In this document: one piece after another, positions 54,498 through 64,000 of the stretch
How the letters are laid out: the number at the start of each line of letters is the position of its first letter
How positions within the stretch are numbered: the stretch's first letter is position 1
Origin: Chelonoidis abingdonii
Lineage: Eukaryota > Chordata > Testudines > Testudinidae
Assembly (NCBI RefSeq): GCF_003597395.2
Contig: NC_133770.1
Coordinates: 296,989,398-297,053,397, forward strand
Length of the DNA stretch: 64,000 nt
Direction: 5' to 3'
Program-made: the position numbers and the translations under genes
Notes under the pieces: generated by a model
What the model saw: the letters and a program-made list of their open reading frames with translations, nothing else
What the model was told of the DNA's origin: nothing
The model's database searches: none

Positions 54498-55485
54498 TGC
54501 CATGGGTCTACAGGCTCGATGCTCTTGAACAGCTCTGAATCAGCCCCTGCCAGGACCTGCTTCAATGTGGCAATCCCCTCAGGGCACATTCAGTAGGCTT
54601 AGCCTCCTTGGCTTCGGTGCCTCTGGGGACTCACCAGGACCCCTGTTTCATGCCGTGAGCTCCCTGCAGTGAATCCACCTGAATAGGATACCTGGGGAAG
54701 CCTTGGACACCCCATCAAAGGGACCAATGCACCCTCACCTTCCTCAGTCAGCAGTGACTCTCAGCCAGTGCTGTAGAAAACAAAAGGGTTTATTATTTGT
54801 CTGGAACCCAGTGTAGAAAATTCTTCCTTAGCACAGAAAGCAGGAAGTTACAGCACAGTCCATCTGACTGAGTCCTGAGCCTGGAGACCCTTTCTCCTGA
54901 CCCATCCTGACTCCAGTCCTGCAATGCGTGTCCAGTAGCACGCATGGCCACTCCACCTGGCCACTCCTCAGTCTTTTTTCCCTCTTCCTGGGAAAACATG
55001 GTCACCTGGTCTCCTCCTGACTCATTGTTTGTTCTCCAACTGGTCAAACCATCTGGCTTCCTGAATAGGGCCAGGGTTATCTAGTTAGGAGAAAAATCGC
55101 CAGGCTATTGTCTGGGCCCAGGCCCCACCTGGATCACTGAATTCTTCTGCAAAGAAAATGTATTTTCCCCTCCCCTAGTTAAGCCCCACCTTAATTGATT
55201 AGTCTCATTATAGCTGGTATGGCAACACCCACTTTTTCCTGTTCTCTGTGTATATATATATCTTCCTACTGTATTTTCTACTTCATGCATTCGATGAATT
55301 AGGTTTTAGCCCATGAAAGCTTATGCCCAAATAAATGTGTTAGTCTCTAAGGTGCCACAAGTACTTCTTATTCTTTTTGCTGATACAGACTAACACAGCT
55401 ACCTCTCTGAAACCTGTCACATAGGGGAAACTGAGGCACACACAAAATACATACAAAATATTCTGAAAAATCCTACATCATCACA
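54498..55485 (-). mobile_element. LTR nested in an older LTR
   Basis: On the minus strand it starts TGTGATGATGTAGG and ends CCCATGGCA. A perfect 5-bp duplication CCATG flanks it (54493-54497 and 55486-55490). Internal words 'GTGCCTCAGTTTCCCCTATG' and 'AATAAACCCTTTTG' (reverse at about 54786) mark the same family as 21697-22143. Without the Penelope-like insertion inside it is about 710 bp. No internal provirus is present, so it is a solo LTR. Confidence 0.82.
55135..55413 (+). repeat. Penelope-like 3' repeat, copy 3, nested
   Basis: 'TTTAGCCCATGAAAGCTTAT', 'GTTAGTCTCTAAGGTGCCAC' and 'CAGACTAACACAGCTACCTC' mark the tail. 'TTCTCTGTGTATATATATAT' and 'AACACCCACTTTTTCCTG' are the part that precedes it. 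It lies wholly within the LTR 54498-55485. Here the CTGANGA box has decayed to TTCGATGA while GAAA survives, so the hammerhead-like core is broken. Confidence 0.75.
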
Positions 55486-55490
55486 CCATG

Positions 55491-55660
55491 TTACCGGGTG
55501 CCCATGTATAACTCTCTATGCACAAGCTACCCCCATACATCACGCAATGATATTCATGACCAAGATGTCACATTTACATCGATGCCTTACAAGACATTGT
55601 TTGGCTAAATATTCTAACTGTGTGTTGGGCGCACCCTTTGCCAGTGAAGACTAGCCCTGT
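55491..55660 (-). mobile_element. Antisense LTR retroelement, far part
   Basis: 'CATCACGCAATGATATTCAT' and 'CTTACAAGACATTGTTTGGC' look like U3 of the LTR interrupted at 54497. The 5-bp duplication puts both halves side by side. The outer edge is not resolved. Confidence 0.4.
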
Positions 55661-56233
55661 ATGTGGCTAATTCTGATCCTGTCTAAGAGAATGGGAGTTT
55701 TGCCCTTGCCTTGAGTGGCAGTGGTATGAGCCTGGATCTCTTTTGTCCTGCACCTTGGACCATCATTTCCACCTGTGCAACGTGTGTTTAAACTGATGCA
55801 ATCTGATCTGGACACTCCTTGCACCCATCTGAATGACTTCACGTGGTGCAGGGAAATGGAGAACTGCGCCCTGTAATTCCCAACAGCTCACAGGTAGGGA
55901 GTAGATTTTCAAAGCTCAGGGCCCTGGGGGTTTTCAAATTGGGTGTGGAAGCCGATGATGCAGTCTGGTATTTTCTGCGATACACTCGTGCTTATTTACA
56001 AGGAATGTACAAAGGCCTGTTTCTCTGAACACAGGAGGAATCAAACAACAACAACAACAGGTTCACTGTTCCAAACCTGCCTTTCCACCCAGCCCTTTGT
56101 GCCTAAAAAGCTTTTTCCCTTTGCTTTATCTCAGGGCCACATTACTGTGCTTCTAGGTTGTGTTTGCTTGGCCATCTCTCCCTGTCCCTGTGTCTGCATC
56201 TGCTTCCCACACTCTGACCCCCAAAACAATGCT
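55661..56233. other. No gene recognised
   Basis: A short (CAA)n run lies at 56045-56060. There is no repeat or exon otherwise. Confidence 0.35.
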
Positions 56234-56942
56234 CAGGGCTTGGCTACTTTTATGAGTTACAGGGCATTAAAGGAGCCCTGGGCGCCCTAGCTCATTCCCC
56301 GTCCACACTGGCAAGGCACGTAGACAGCTCTGACTCCATGGCTAGAGCGCTCCTGGTTCTCCACCTTGGTGAGTGGAACAATGTTTGCTGCACCCCCGTT
56401 GGAGCACCCCAACGTCAGTGTGGACGAGGTGCTGCATTACTGTGCTGCGATCAGCCTCCGGAAATGTCTCAGAATCCCCTTAAGTCAAGTGGCCACTCTT
56501 GTCATTGTTTTGGATATGCCCTTTGAAAGCTCCATTTCTGACAGCCGGCTGCTTATCTGCTCCGAGACAAAGACGGTGGAATGCCATGTATGAGCGAGAG
56601 AGAGGTGGGGGAAATAGGGGGAGATCTGCTGCTCTCTGAACTTACAAGGCAGCATGCTGACATGCTCTCAGCCCCACAAAAACCCACTCTTTCTCCCCCA
56701 CATACACACAACACACTCCCTGTCACATTCCCCCCCCCCGATTTGAAAAGCACGTTACAGCCACTTGCATGCTGGGATAGCAATGCACTGCTCTCTGTGG
56801 CTGTTGCAAGAGCTGCTAATGTGGCCACGCCAGTGCGCTGGCAGCTGTCAGGGTGGACAGACTGCAGCGCTTTCTCTACTGCTCTCTATGAAGGCCGGTT
56901 TAACTCAAAGCGCTCTACATCTGCAAGTGTAGCCAGGCCGTG
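56234..56942. mobile_element. hAT-like MITE, about 0.7 kb
   Basis: The left end CAGGGCTTGGCTACTTTTAT and right end (reversed) CACGGCCTGGCTACACTTGC are imperfect inverted repeats with matching sub-terminal words (AGTTACAGGGC, GTAGAGCGC). I found no 8-bp duplication, so target flanks have decayed or the last bases are misplaced. The interior has frames on both strands with no transposase motif. Confidence 0.6.
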
Positions 56943-58255
56943 GGAGAAAATCTCTCAGTCCGAGTCCCTAGAATTCCTGAGTGGCCTTGGATATGCCTAT
57001 GTCTTGGAGACAACTATTGTTTCTTACATTAAACCTGAATGAACTGCAGCTGTTACACATTAGTTTACATGAGGTTTTAATCTTCTCTCTAAAAATACTC
57101 CCTGCCTTAGCTTCACCAGTTCTCCGGATGGAGCCTAACAGCTTGTTCACCCTCCCATCCCAGATGGAACTGGAAAAAAAATTACAATTTTCCACATTCT
57201 CCAACAGCCCTGGAAGCAACATGTGTTGTGTTGGCTGGGAACGAGCAAGTCAGCCCAGATGTGTGCGACTGAGGCTGGCCTCCTCCAGGGCACAGTGCCT
57301 GGGCTAACAAGGATTGGCGGCTGTGTAGCAACAGGATCCCTCAGTCACAAATGCATCTGTTTGTCTTAAATGACAGTTTGGAACACAGCTCACTAGATTC
57401 TCATTTTTAGCCAGTTACTGAGCATTTGCTTTGCACAGTTTGCACAGAGAACAACTTATTATAGCTTCCAATCTGTGTGGAATTGTCTTCCCTTCCCAGC
57501 AGGACACTGCGCAGATGGTGCCTAATGCCTTTGGGTAAATACCACAAGACATGGCAGAAACGACATTACTGAGCGCAGCCCGGGGAGAGACCACACCACA
57601 GAGAGTGGGGCTGTGGTCACTCCCAATTAATGATTAAGGAGCTGATCACAGGCTGGGCTGAGTACCCATCGTGTCCATTGAAATCAGTGTACTGGAATGA
57701 ACAATCCTGCATGGCAAGGGAGATGGACATGGACTGGAAGATGCAATGACTAATTTTTAAAAGTGATATGGGAGGAGCCTCAATTTGAAACCTGAATGTC
57801 CTTAAACACAGGTTGATTTTTAAAAAGCAGACATCAGACTTCTTCACCGAGTCTCAACGTGGGCACCCGAAAATCACATCTTCACTTTTTAAAAAACTTG
57901 ATCCTCCTTTCTCGGCCCCAGTCTCTAGCTGTGATTCTGTGACTGCAAGTGGTGGGTGAATTAAGTTCTACCCAGGGAGGCAGACAGCAGATATGAGTCA
58001 AAATCAAAACGCTTCGTCCAGTCATCCTTTAAATCTGTGGGCAGCGGAACCAGAATCGAAACATAGGTCAGAATTTTGTGGTTAGCCCCATCACTATCAT
58101 GATATAAAAGAAAACTCCAGATCCCGACCACTCTGAAATGTAAGAAGCCCAGCAGAGATACATGTTTCACTTGAAGCCTTCAGGAAATGCAGATTTAGCA
58201 TTTTCAAGCTGGCCTGGTGCATATACCACTCTTTGCCTCTCCAGGCAGAGACAGA
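56943..58255. other. Single-copy DNA; no gene recognised
   Basis: No repeat is named. The 84-aa minus frame (56968-57222) and 108-aa plus frame (56981-57307) overlap and have no domain. Confidence 0.35.
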
Positions 58256-58257
58256 GT

Positions 58258-58284
58258 GTGGTGTGTGTGTGTGTGTGTGTGTGT
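58258..58284 (+). repeat. (GT)n microsatellite
   Basis: A near-perfect GT dinucleotide run of about 13 units, the longest simple repeat in the window. Confidence 0.95.
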
Positions 58285-60458
58285 TTATGTTCCATTGCCT
58301 TTTTGACCATTGTTGATCCCTGATCTGATCCTGGATGATGTACGGTTTGGGGTAAAATATAATCTATTTGCTAATCACACACAGAGAAATAATAAAGGAA
58401 GTTAATGAAGCTGTAACAGAAAATAGAAAAAAACCATTAAACTAAAAATAGGCTTGCCTGTAAGTTTTAATCATTGAGTGTTAAGAGTTTAGGTTGAGAC
58501 TCAGTAGAAGTTGGCAGTTGGCATAAGATATCATATGTATTATTTGCTTGGCCTAAGGTTATAAAATTTAGCAATATGTACCTTGTAGTTTAGCAATGCA
58601 TTGTGTGATAAATAGGTAAAAAAAATGAATGCATGGTAGCATCTTAGGGTACCTTTACAAAGAGGTAACCATGGAGCAAGCTGCATTGATGTTTTGAAAC
58701 TATTGGGACGTTAATTGACGCAAGTGAGGTGTTAACAGTGAAAAATGTAAGTATGGTTACCTGGAATACCCCATATGGTTAGCCAGAATACCCTTATAGG
58801 CAAAGGCTGAAAACTTGGTCCCAGACATATGGGATAGAATAGGAAAAGATGCATAAAGGATGGTGTAATTTAACCTGTTATTGAGACACTGGAACCATGA
58901 CATGGGACAACTGGGTAGGACGCCTGGCCCACATCTTTCCTCCTGGGGTAATTACTTTCTTTTTCTTGTACCTTTGTTAAAATGGTTTCCATAAGGTTGG
59001 AAGAAAGCACAATGTAAGATTGTAAGTATGAACAATGCAGGAAAACACTTTACTGTTCTTATCTTAGTCTTATACTTACGTAATTAAACTTTGACTATGA
59101 TTTCAATCGTTAGAATTAACTAAGGCTCACAAAGTTTCTGTGTGTGTTTTACCAATTTCATCATCTTAATTAACTCCATGTAGCCACCTAAATAAACTAC
59201 CTGTTATTGGTAACAAGTGCATGTTGCACCCCAATACCTAATTTTATAACGGCAATAATTGGACAGGTTAGAGCTTCCTTTGCTTCTCAGGGATGGGGAA
59301 ATTCTCTGCCCCCTTTGAGGACAAAAACATAAAAGCAATGGGAGGAGGGTGAGCAGCTGGGTTTTCTGCTGACTGACACAGGTGCCGATGAATTTGATGG
59401 CTAGCAGTTATGGGCAACCCGTGTTTAAACAGTGAAGTAACCTCTCCCAGCAGGTCTCATTACTGGAGAAAGTTCTCTCTGCTCCCTTCTCTCCCCCTGG
59501 AAAGATGCCTGGATTTAGGATTCAGCAGAAATCTGTTAATAAGGACACTTGGGGGGTGTTTGGGTCAGGGTCTCATTGTTGGGAGTCCCTGTCCGCTTTG
59601 TATCTGTAACTAGATGTGCTCCCAAAAAGAGTGCCATTTATCCAGATTGCCTTGGTTCGCATTACAACTCTCCTCCTGGCAGTTAACTATGTATCATAGC
59701 AGGGTGGGAGGTGATTCCAGGATCCCTTCCAGATGATGCCACAAATCAATCACAATGGCAATAAAACATACGTGAGCTTTTTAGCAAGAAGCTAAACTCA
59801 CTAAGTAAGTCAGGAGGAAACTTCCCCTATGGGTGGGTTATTCTAGAACTGCCCATTAGGGGGCTACTTGAACATTTCCCGGAACCAGCTGGTGCTGGCC
59901 AGGACACTGGACTAGAGGAAGCCCAGGTGCTTTGCAGACCCGGTATGAAAATTGCTGCCTCCTAATGAAATCTCAGGGGAAGTTTAGGGAAGGCAGATTG
60001 TACTTATGTGACAATTATTAACTTGATCATGACTAGAAATTTGAGAAGTAAATACATGCACCTCCCCAGTAGGATCTAAAAGGCACTTATAATTGAGAAC
60101 TCTAGGGGACACTTCCCTGGAGGGGTGACATATGCAACGCATACTGAACAGCAGGTTACACTTACTACCCACCTCCGAATGAGGCTAACACCTCTGTGTT
60201 TGTGAAAGGTTGGAAGGATATTTGGCATCCCTCAGTAATCGCCAAGAGCCATGGCTTTAGGTCAGCAGCACAGCACCCGCTAGAGGCCTAGCCCAACACT
60301 CACGGGGTAATAGCTACCTACGGACACATCAGCACCTGGCTTTTCTCCAGTCTAAGCAGCAGCCAAGCCCAAAGCTGTTTAGTTTGCAAGCACTAGCACT
60401 AACAAGACGAACCCCTAAGAGACTCTGCCTGGAGACCACCGAGGATCTGTTCAGTTTA
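58285..60458. other. AT-rich DNA; possible worn LTR; no gene
   Basis: 58870-59620 has LTR-like parts: 'GGGGTAATTACTTTCTTTTT', AATAAA (59190), a TATA-like 'ACATAAAAGCAATGGG' (59327) and 'TCTGTTAATAAGG' (59531). I cannot match ends. The remainder is single-copy. Confidence 0.35.
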
Positions 60459-60665
60459 GATAGAATCATAGACTCATAGACTTTAAAGTCAGAACGGACC
60501 ATTATGATCATCTAGTCTGACCTCCCACACAACGCAGGCCACAGAATCTCACCCACCCACTCCTGTATCAAACCTGTGTCTGAACCTCTGAAGTCCTCAG
60601 ATCATGGTTTAAAGACTTCAAGGTGCAGAGAATCTTCCAGCAAGTGACCTGTGCCCCACGCTTAG
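60459..60665 (-). mobile_element. CR1 LINE 3' end
   Basis: 'AGAATCATAGACTCATAGAC' and 'CATCTAGTCTGACCTCCCAC', then 'CTTCCAGCAAGTGACCTGTG', are the reverse of a CR1 3' UTR of the same subfamily as the nested copy at 49090-49375. Confidence 0.88.
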
Positions 60666-61059
60666 CTTAGATAGTACTGAGAGTACCACACCCAAACCTA
60701 AAACCCATGGGTGGCAGGTGAAGTTTCCCCTTTGGGGAGGCTGGCCCCCCACCTGGCCTCTTTCAGCCAAGGCCCTGCCCCAAATTGGCCGGTCCCTTTT
60801 ATCTTCACCCCATGTCACCATTTATTCTGCATGAAAAGTACATCTTACCATGTGGACCTCCCAGCTGCTGGACCTACAAATGGTGGGAGAGATCATCTCC
60901 TCGGTTTGCTCTTCAAGAATCATCCAGCTGTGTGCTAGCAACAAGCTCCCTGCTAATACTGACTCTAGAGAGGATTCATGGGTGGGTAAGGTACTGGATT
61001 TCCTTCCTCTTTCATGTGCCACTCCTGGGATCTCTGGCTCAGACCTGCGCTAAAACAAT
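60666..61059. other. No gene recognised
   Basis: The 114-aa frame at 60785-61129 runs into the next CR1 and has no domain before it. Confidence 0.35.
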
Positions 61060-61819
61060 GGGAACTTTTGCTCAATGTGCAGTGGCAGTTAAAAAAGCAA
61101 ACAGAACATTAGGAATCATTAGGAATTAGATAATAAAAGAGAAAACATCATAATGCCATTATATAAATCTATGATACACTCACACCTTGAATACTGAGTT
61201 CAGTTCTGGTCATCCCATCTCAACAAATCTATTAGAATTGGAAAAGAGAAGGACAACAAAAATAATTAGGGGCATGGACTAGCTTCTATATGAGGAGAGA
61301 TTAAAAAGACTGGGGCTGAGATGACTAAGGAGGGGTCTGATATAGGTCTCTAAAATCATGAGTGGTATAGAGAAAGTCCATAGGGAAGTGTTATTTCCCT
61401 ATTCACATAACACAAGAACGAGGGGTCACTTCATTCAAAAAAAAAACCAGGCAGCAAGTTTAAAATAAACCAAAGGAAGTACAGTACTTCACACAATGCT
61501 CAGTCAGCCTGTGGAACTCCTTGCCAGGGGATGTTATGAAGCCAAAAGTATAACTGGGTTAAAAAAATAGATAAGTTCACGGAGGATAGGTCCATCCGTA
61601 GCTATTAGCCAAGATGGACAGAGACGCGAGCCCGTGCTCTGGCTGTCCCTACACTCTATTTACCAGAATCTGGAAATGGGCTACAGTGATGGATCACTTG
61701 ATAATTGCCTGTTCTGTTCATTCCCTCTGAAGCATCTGGCACTGGCCACTGTTGGAAGACAGGATAATGGGCCGGATGGACCATTGGTCTGACCCAGTAT
61801 GGCCGTTCTTATGTTCTTA
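61060..61819 (+). mobile_element. CR1 LINE 3' end with decayed ORF2 C-terminus
   Basis: It runs from 'GCAGTGGCAGTTAAAAAAGC' and 'CACTCACACCTTGAATACTG' through 'ATATGAGGAGAGATTAAAAA' to the tail 'TTCTTATGTTCTTA'. Same subfamily as 8129-9534, but the coding part is frameshifted and has an A-run insertion near 61437. Confidence 0.92.
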
Positions 61820-62636
61820 ACTTCTCTTCCCTCCAGCTCAGTCACTTAAAATCATTAAAGACTTCCTTCCTGCTTTTAGCCAAGGTTGTATAAATCCCTG
61901 ACACATAATTTACAACGCAGCTGTGGCCTGTAACAGTAATAGAACACACTGGGAACCTCCACTAATGCATTCACTTACACCCAGGGCTGCCCTTCTCATT
62001 GTAAACATCTTCCATATAAGAAACTGCTGGCTCCTAACGAAATGAGCAACGCTTGAAAAAAGAAGACAATGTAAACGGACCCAACATTGACAACTTATTA
62101 GCGAGACAAGGTGAGGGAGGTAATATCTTTTATTGGACTAACTTCAGCGGGTGAGAGAGACAAGCTTAAGTTCAAACACTTGCATCTCTCACCAACAAAA
62201 TTGGCCCAGTAAAAGTAAAATTGCCTCTCCCACTTTGTCACACTAATATCTAGGGATCGATACAGCCACAACAGCACTGCGTTGACAGCTTACAGCTGTT
62301 TAATAAGCCATCCATAGCAAATTCCATGTGGATACAAACGCTCCAGACAGCTTTTGAAGAAGTCATTGATAATGAAAAGCAGAAGTTAGCAGAGAGCTGT
62401 GAGACTGGTTGAGGGTGGTCTGGTGGAGTGAACAATATGTTGCCTGGTTTTCCAGTGTGCCATCTACAGTATCTTTATACATCTATTAACCCTTGTGGGC
62501 TGGCAGGTAGAGTTCAGTTTAACTTAAAAAAAGTTGGAACATGGGCTATATATCCATCCTTTCCAAAATGGCATCTCATCTGTCCCATTTGTGCCACTCT
62601 TTAGAAATGTGAGCTTGCTAGAAATATAGGTGCCTA
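61820..62636. other. No gene recognised
   Basis: 62100-62225 ('AGGTAATATCTTTTATTGGA', 'CAAGCTTAAGTTCAAACACT') resembles a short reptile interspersed repeat of unknown class. The rest is single-copy. Confidence 0.4.
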
Positions 62637-62680
62637 CTAGATAGATAGACATATAGATGGGCCGATAGATGAATAGATAG
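62637..62680 (+). repeat. Imperfect (GATA)n microsatellite
   Basis: 'TAGATAGATAGACATATAGA' and 'CGATAGATGAATAGATAG' form a short interrupted tetranucleotide array. Confidence 0.85.
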
Positions 62681-62689
62681 TAACGGCTG

Positions 62690-63310
62690 CGTGAAACGAG
62701 AAAGGGATGTGATCATAATTAGATGAGGTGTTTGGCTTCTATTGTTTTTTGAAAGGGCTTTATATTTACATTCTCTTCTTTTTATTGGTCTAAGCTTGGT
62801 TTTTTATGGGCGGATACTTACTTTTGATCGGTTTATGGTCTTGCTTTCCTCCACTTTTTTATGTCTTTTGTTTGGTTGTGGAGGAATTTTTATTCATCTT
62901 TGCTGATAATTGGCAAGATAAAAATTGTTTATGCTGCCTTATTGTACGGGCATAAAAGAAGCTGTTGGAGCTGGAGTTTTTTTAAACTCTTTTTACAGCA
63001 TGCATGATCGCTCCTGAATTTGTGATCTAGGTTTGTGATGCGTGGCTGCACTCCTGCAGTTATTGTGCTGTGTCCAATGAAACATGGACCTTTTGGTCAT
63101 TATTCACATTGATACAAAGTGGTCTAGGCATAATGGACAAAAGTCAGTTAGATTTTGCGGAGAGCCTTTGGAGTGACCTTGCCTGGAGACCTCAAAATAC
63201 CTAAACTTCCTAGCAGTGAATAAATGAGAGTGCTGAGACCACTGCCTGTCTTGTCTCATTGCTTCTCTTGTCCTCCCCTCCGTCTGCCTGTGTCCACTTG
63301 TTGTCTCTTG
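62690..63310. other. Single-copy AT-rich DNA; candidate conserved element
   Basis: It has no repeat. 62760-62960 carries 'TTTTTATGGGCGGATAC', 'GCTGATAATTGGC' and 'CAAGATAAAAATTG' (GATA-like and homeodomain-like words). No exon is seen. The function is inference. Confidence 0.3.
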
Positions 63311-63314
63311 ATTT

Positions 63315-63430
63315 ATACTCGAATGGTAAGCTGCTTGGGGACCGTCTTTGTGTACTGGGTTTGAACAGCATCTGGAACAATGGAGGCCTGGCCTGGGACT
63401 TGGGTTCCTAGGTTCAACAGCAATATATAA
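63315..63430 (+). repeat. Old LINE (L3/CR1-like) 3' end
   Basis: 'GGTAAGCTGCTTGGGGACCG', 'TCTTTGTGTACTGGGTTTGA' and 'AATGGAGGCCTGGCCTG' give this ancient tail on the plus strand. Confidence 0.6.
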
Positions 63431-63539
63431 AAATAACTAATTATAACAGAGAATAAACATAATACTGAGCTTTTATGCCGTGATTTTCACCAGCAGATTG
63501 CAAAGTGATTTACTCAGGAAAGTATCGTTGTCCTTATTT

Positions 63540-63803
63540 CCATAGATTCATTCATAGACTCATGGATTTTAAAGCCAGAAGCGTCATCTAACTTGACTTC
63601 CTGTGTATTACCAGCTACAAAACTTCACTCAGTTACCCTGGATTGAGCCCAATCATGTGTGTTTGGCTAAAGCATACCTTAGACTCATAGAGTTAAGGTT
63701 AGGAGAGGCCGTCATGATCATCAAGTCTCTGGCACATCACAGGCCACAGAACCTCATCCTCCCACTCCTGGAATAGACCCCTAACCTCTGGCTGAGTTAC
63801 CAA
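63540..63803 (-). mobile_element. Two adjacent CR1 3' ends
   Basis: 63540-63680 ('CATAGACTCATGGATTTTAA') and 63681-63803 ('GACTCATAGAGTTAAGGTTA', 'CATCACAGGCCACAGAACCT') are two separate minus-strand CR1 tails side by side. Either the second inserted near the first, or one copy is partly duplicated. Confidence 0.8.
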
Positions 63804-64000
63804 CAGCCAGGAGTGGCTCTAGGCATTTTGCCGCCCCAAGCACGGCAGGCAGGCTGCCTTCGGCAGCTTGCCTGCGGGAGGTCCCCGGTCCCACAGATTC
63901 GGCGGCAGCCTACAGGAGGTCCACTGAAGCCGCAGGACCAGCGGACCCTCCACAGGCATGCCGCTGAAGGCAGCCTGCCTGCCACCCTCGCAACAACCGA
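63804..64000. repeat. GC-rich interspersed repeat, cut by window end
   Basis: 'CAGGAGTGGCTCTAGGCATT' and 'TTTGCCGCCCCAAGCACGGC' start a GC-rich turtle repeat ('ggctctaggattttcgccgccccaag' type). The frame on the minus strand at 63797-63985 is a by-product of it. Confidence 0.6.

Overview
The window is vertebrate nuclear DNA, almost certainly from a turtle, or less likely another non-avian reptile such as a crocodilian. No part of it reads as a prokaryotic or dense gene region. The evidence is the repeat content. CR1 LINE 3' ends carry the ATTCTATG-type or TTCTTATG-type terminal repeats. There are CORE/MIR-type SINEs, a DIRS tyrosine-recombinase relic, PIF/Harbinger and hAT DNA transposons, LTRs, and a Penelope-like 3' repeat of a kind I know as abundant in turtle genomes. 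I found no host protein-coding exon, tRNA or rRNA that I can defend, so the window is probably intergenic or inside a large intron. Family assignments rest on motif recognition, because no database search was possible.

Layout. 0-10 kb: scattered CR1 tails, a candidate solo LTR (1418-1840), palindromic MITEs, an LTR-derived block (about 5.5-6.8 kb) split by a 123-bp hAT MITE, and an internally deleted CR1 that keeps its 5' end (8129-9534). 10-16 kb: a DIRS fragment with a recombinase reading frame broken by one stop, an antisense LTR, and a CR1 with an ORF2 remnant. 16-26 kb: mostly single-copy DNA with a few SINEs, a second hAT MITE and an LTR. 26-29 kb: a Penelope-like repeat with a hammerhead-like core, then an LTR-retroelement remnant containing a degenerate 53-bp minisatellite. 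29-42 kb: mostly single-copy DNA with a hAT insertion, MIRs, a CR1 ORF2 remnant and a well-bounded solo LTR (37446-38214). 42-47 kb: a 4.3-kb two-gene Harbinger transposon lying exactly inside an older CR1. 47-56 kb: an unidentified minus-strand reading frame, a long CR1 reverse-transcriptase relic with another CR1 inside it, a Harbinger-like 1.35-kb MITE, and a three-level LTR/LTR/Penelope-like nest. 56-64 kb: a hAT-like MITE, single-copy AT-rich DNA and more CR1.

How it fits together. The coding content is transposon-derived and mostly dead. The order of insertion can be read in several places: Harbinger into CR1, CR1 into CR1, hAT into older repeats, and LTR into LTR followed by a Penelope-like repeat. 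Between repeat clusters lie stretches of hundreds of bases to about 3 kb with no recognisable repeat and with homeodomain, SOX, POU or E-box-like strings. Those are the best candidates for conserved regulatory elements of an unseen neighbouring gene.
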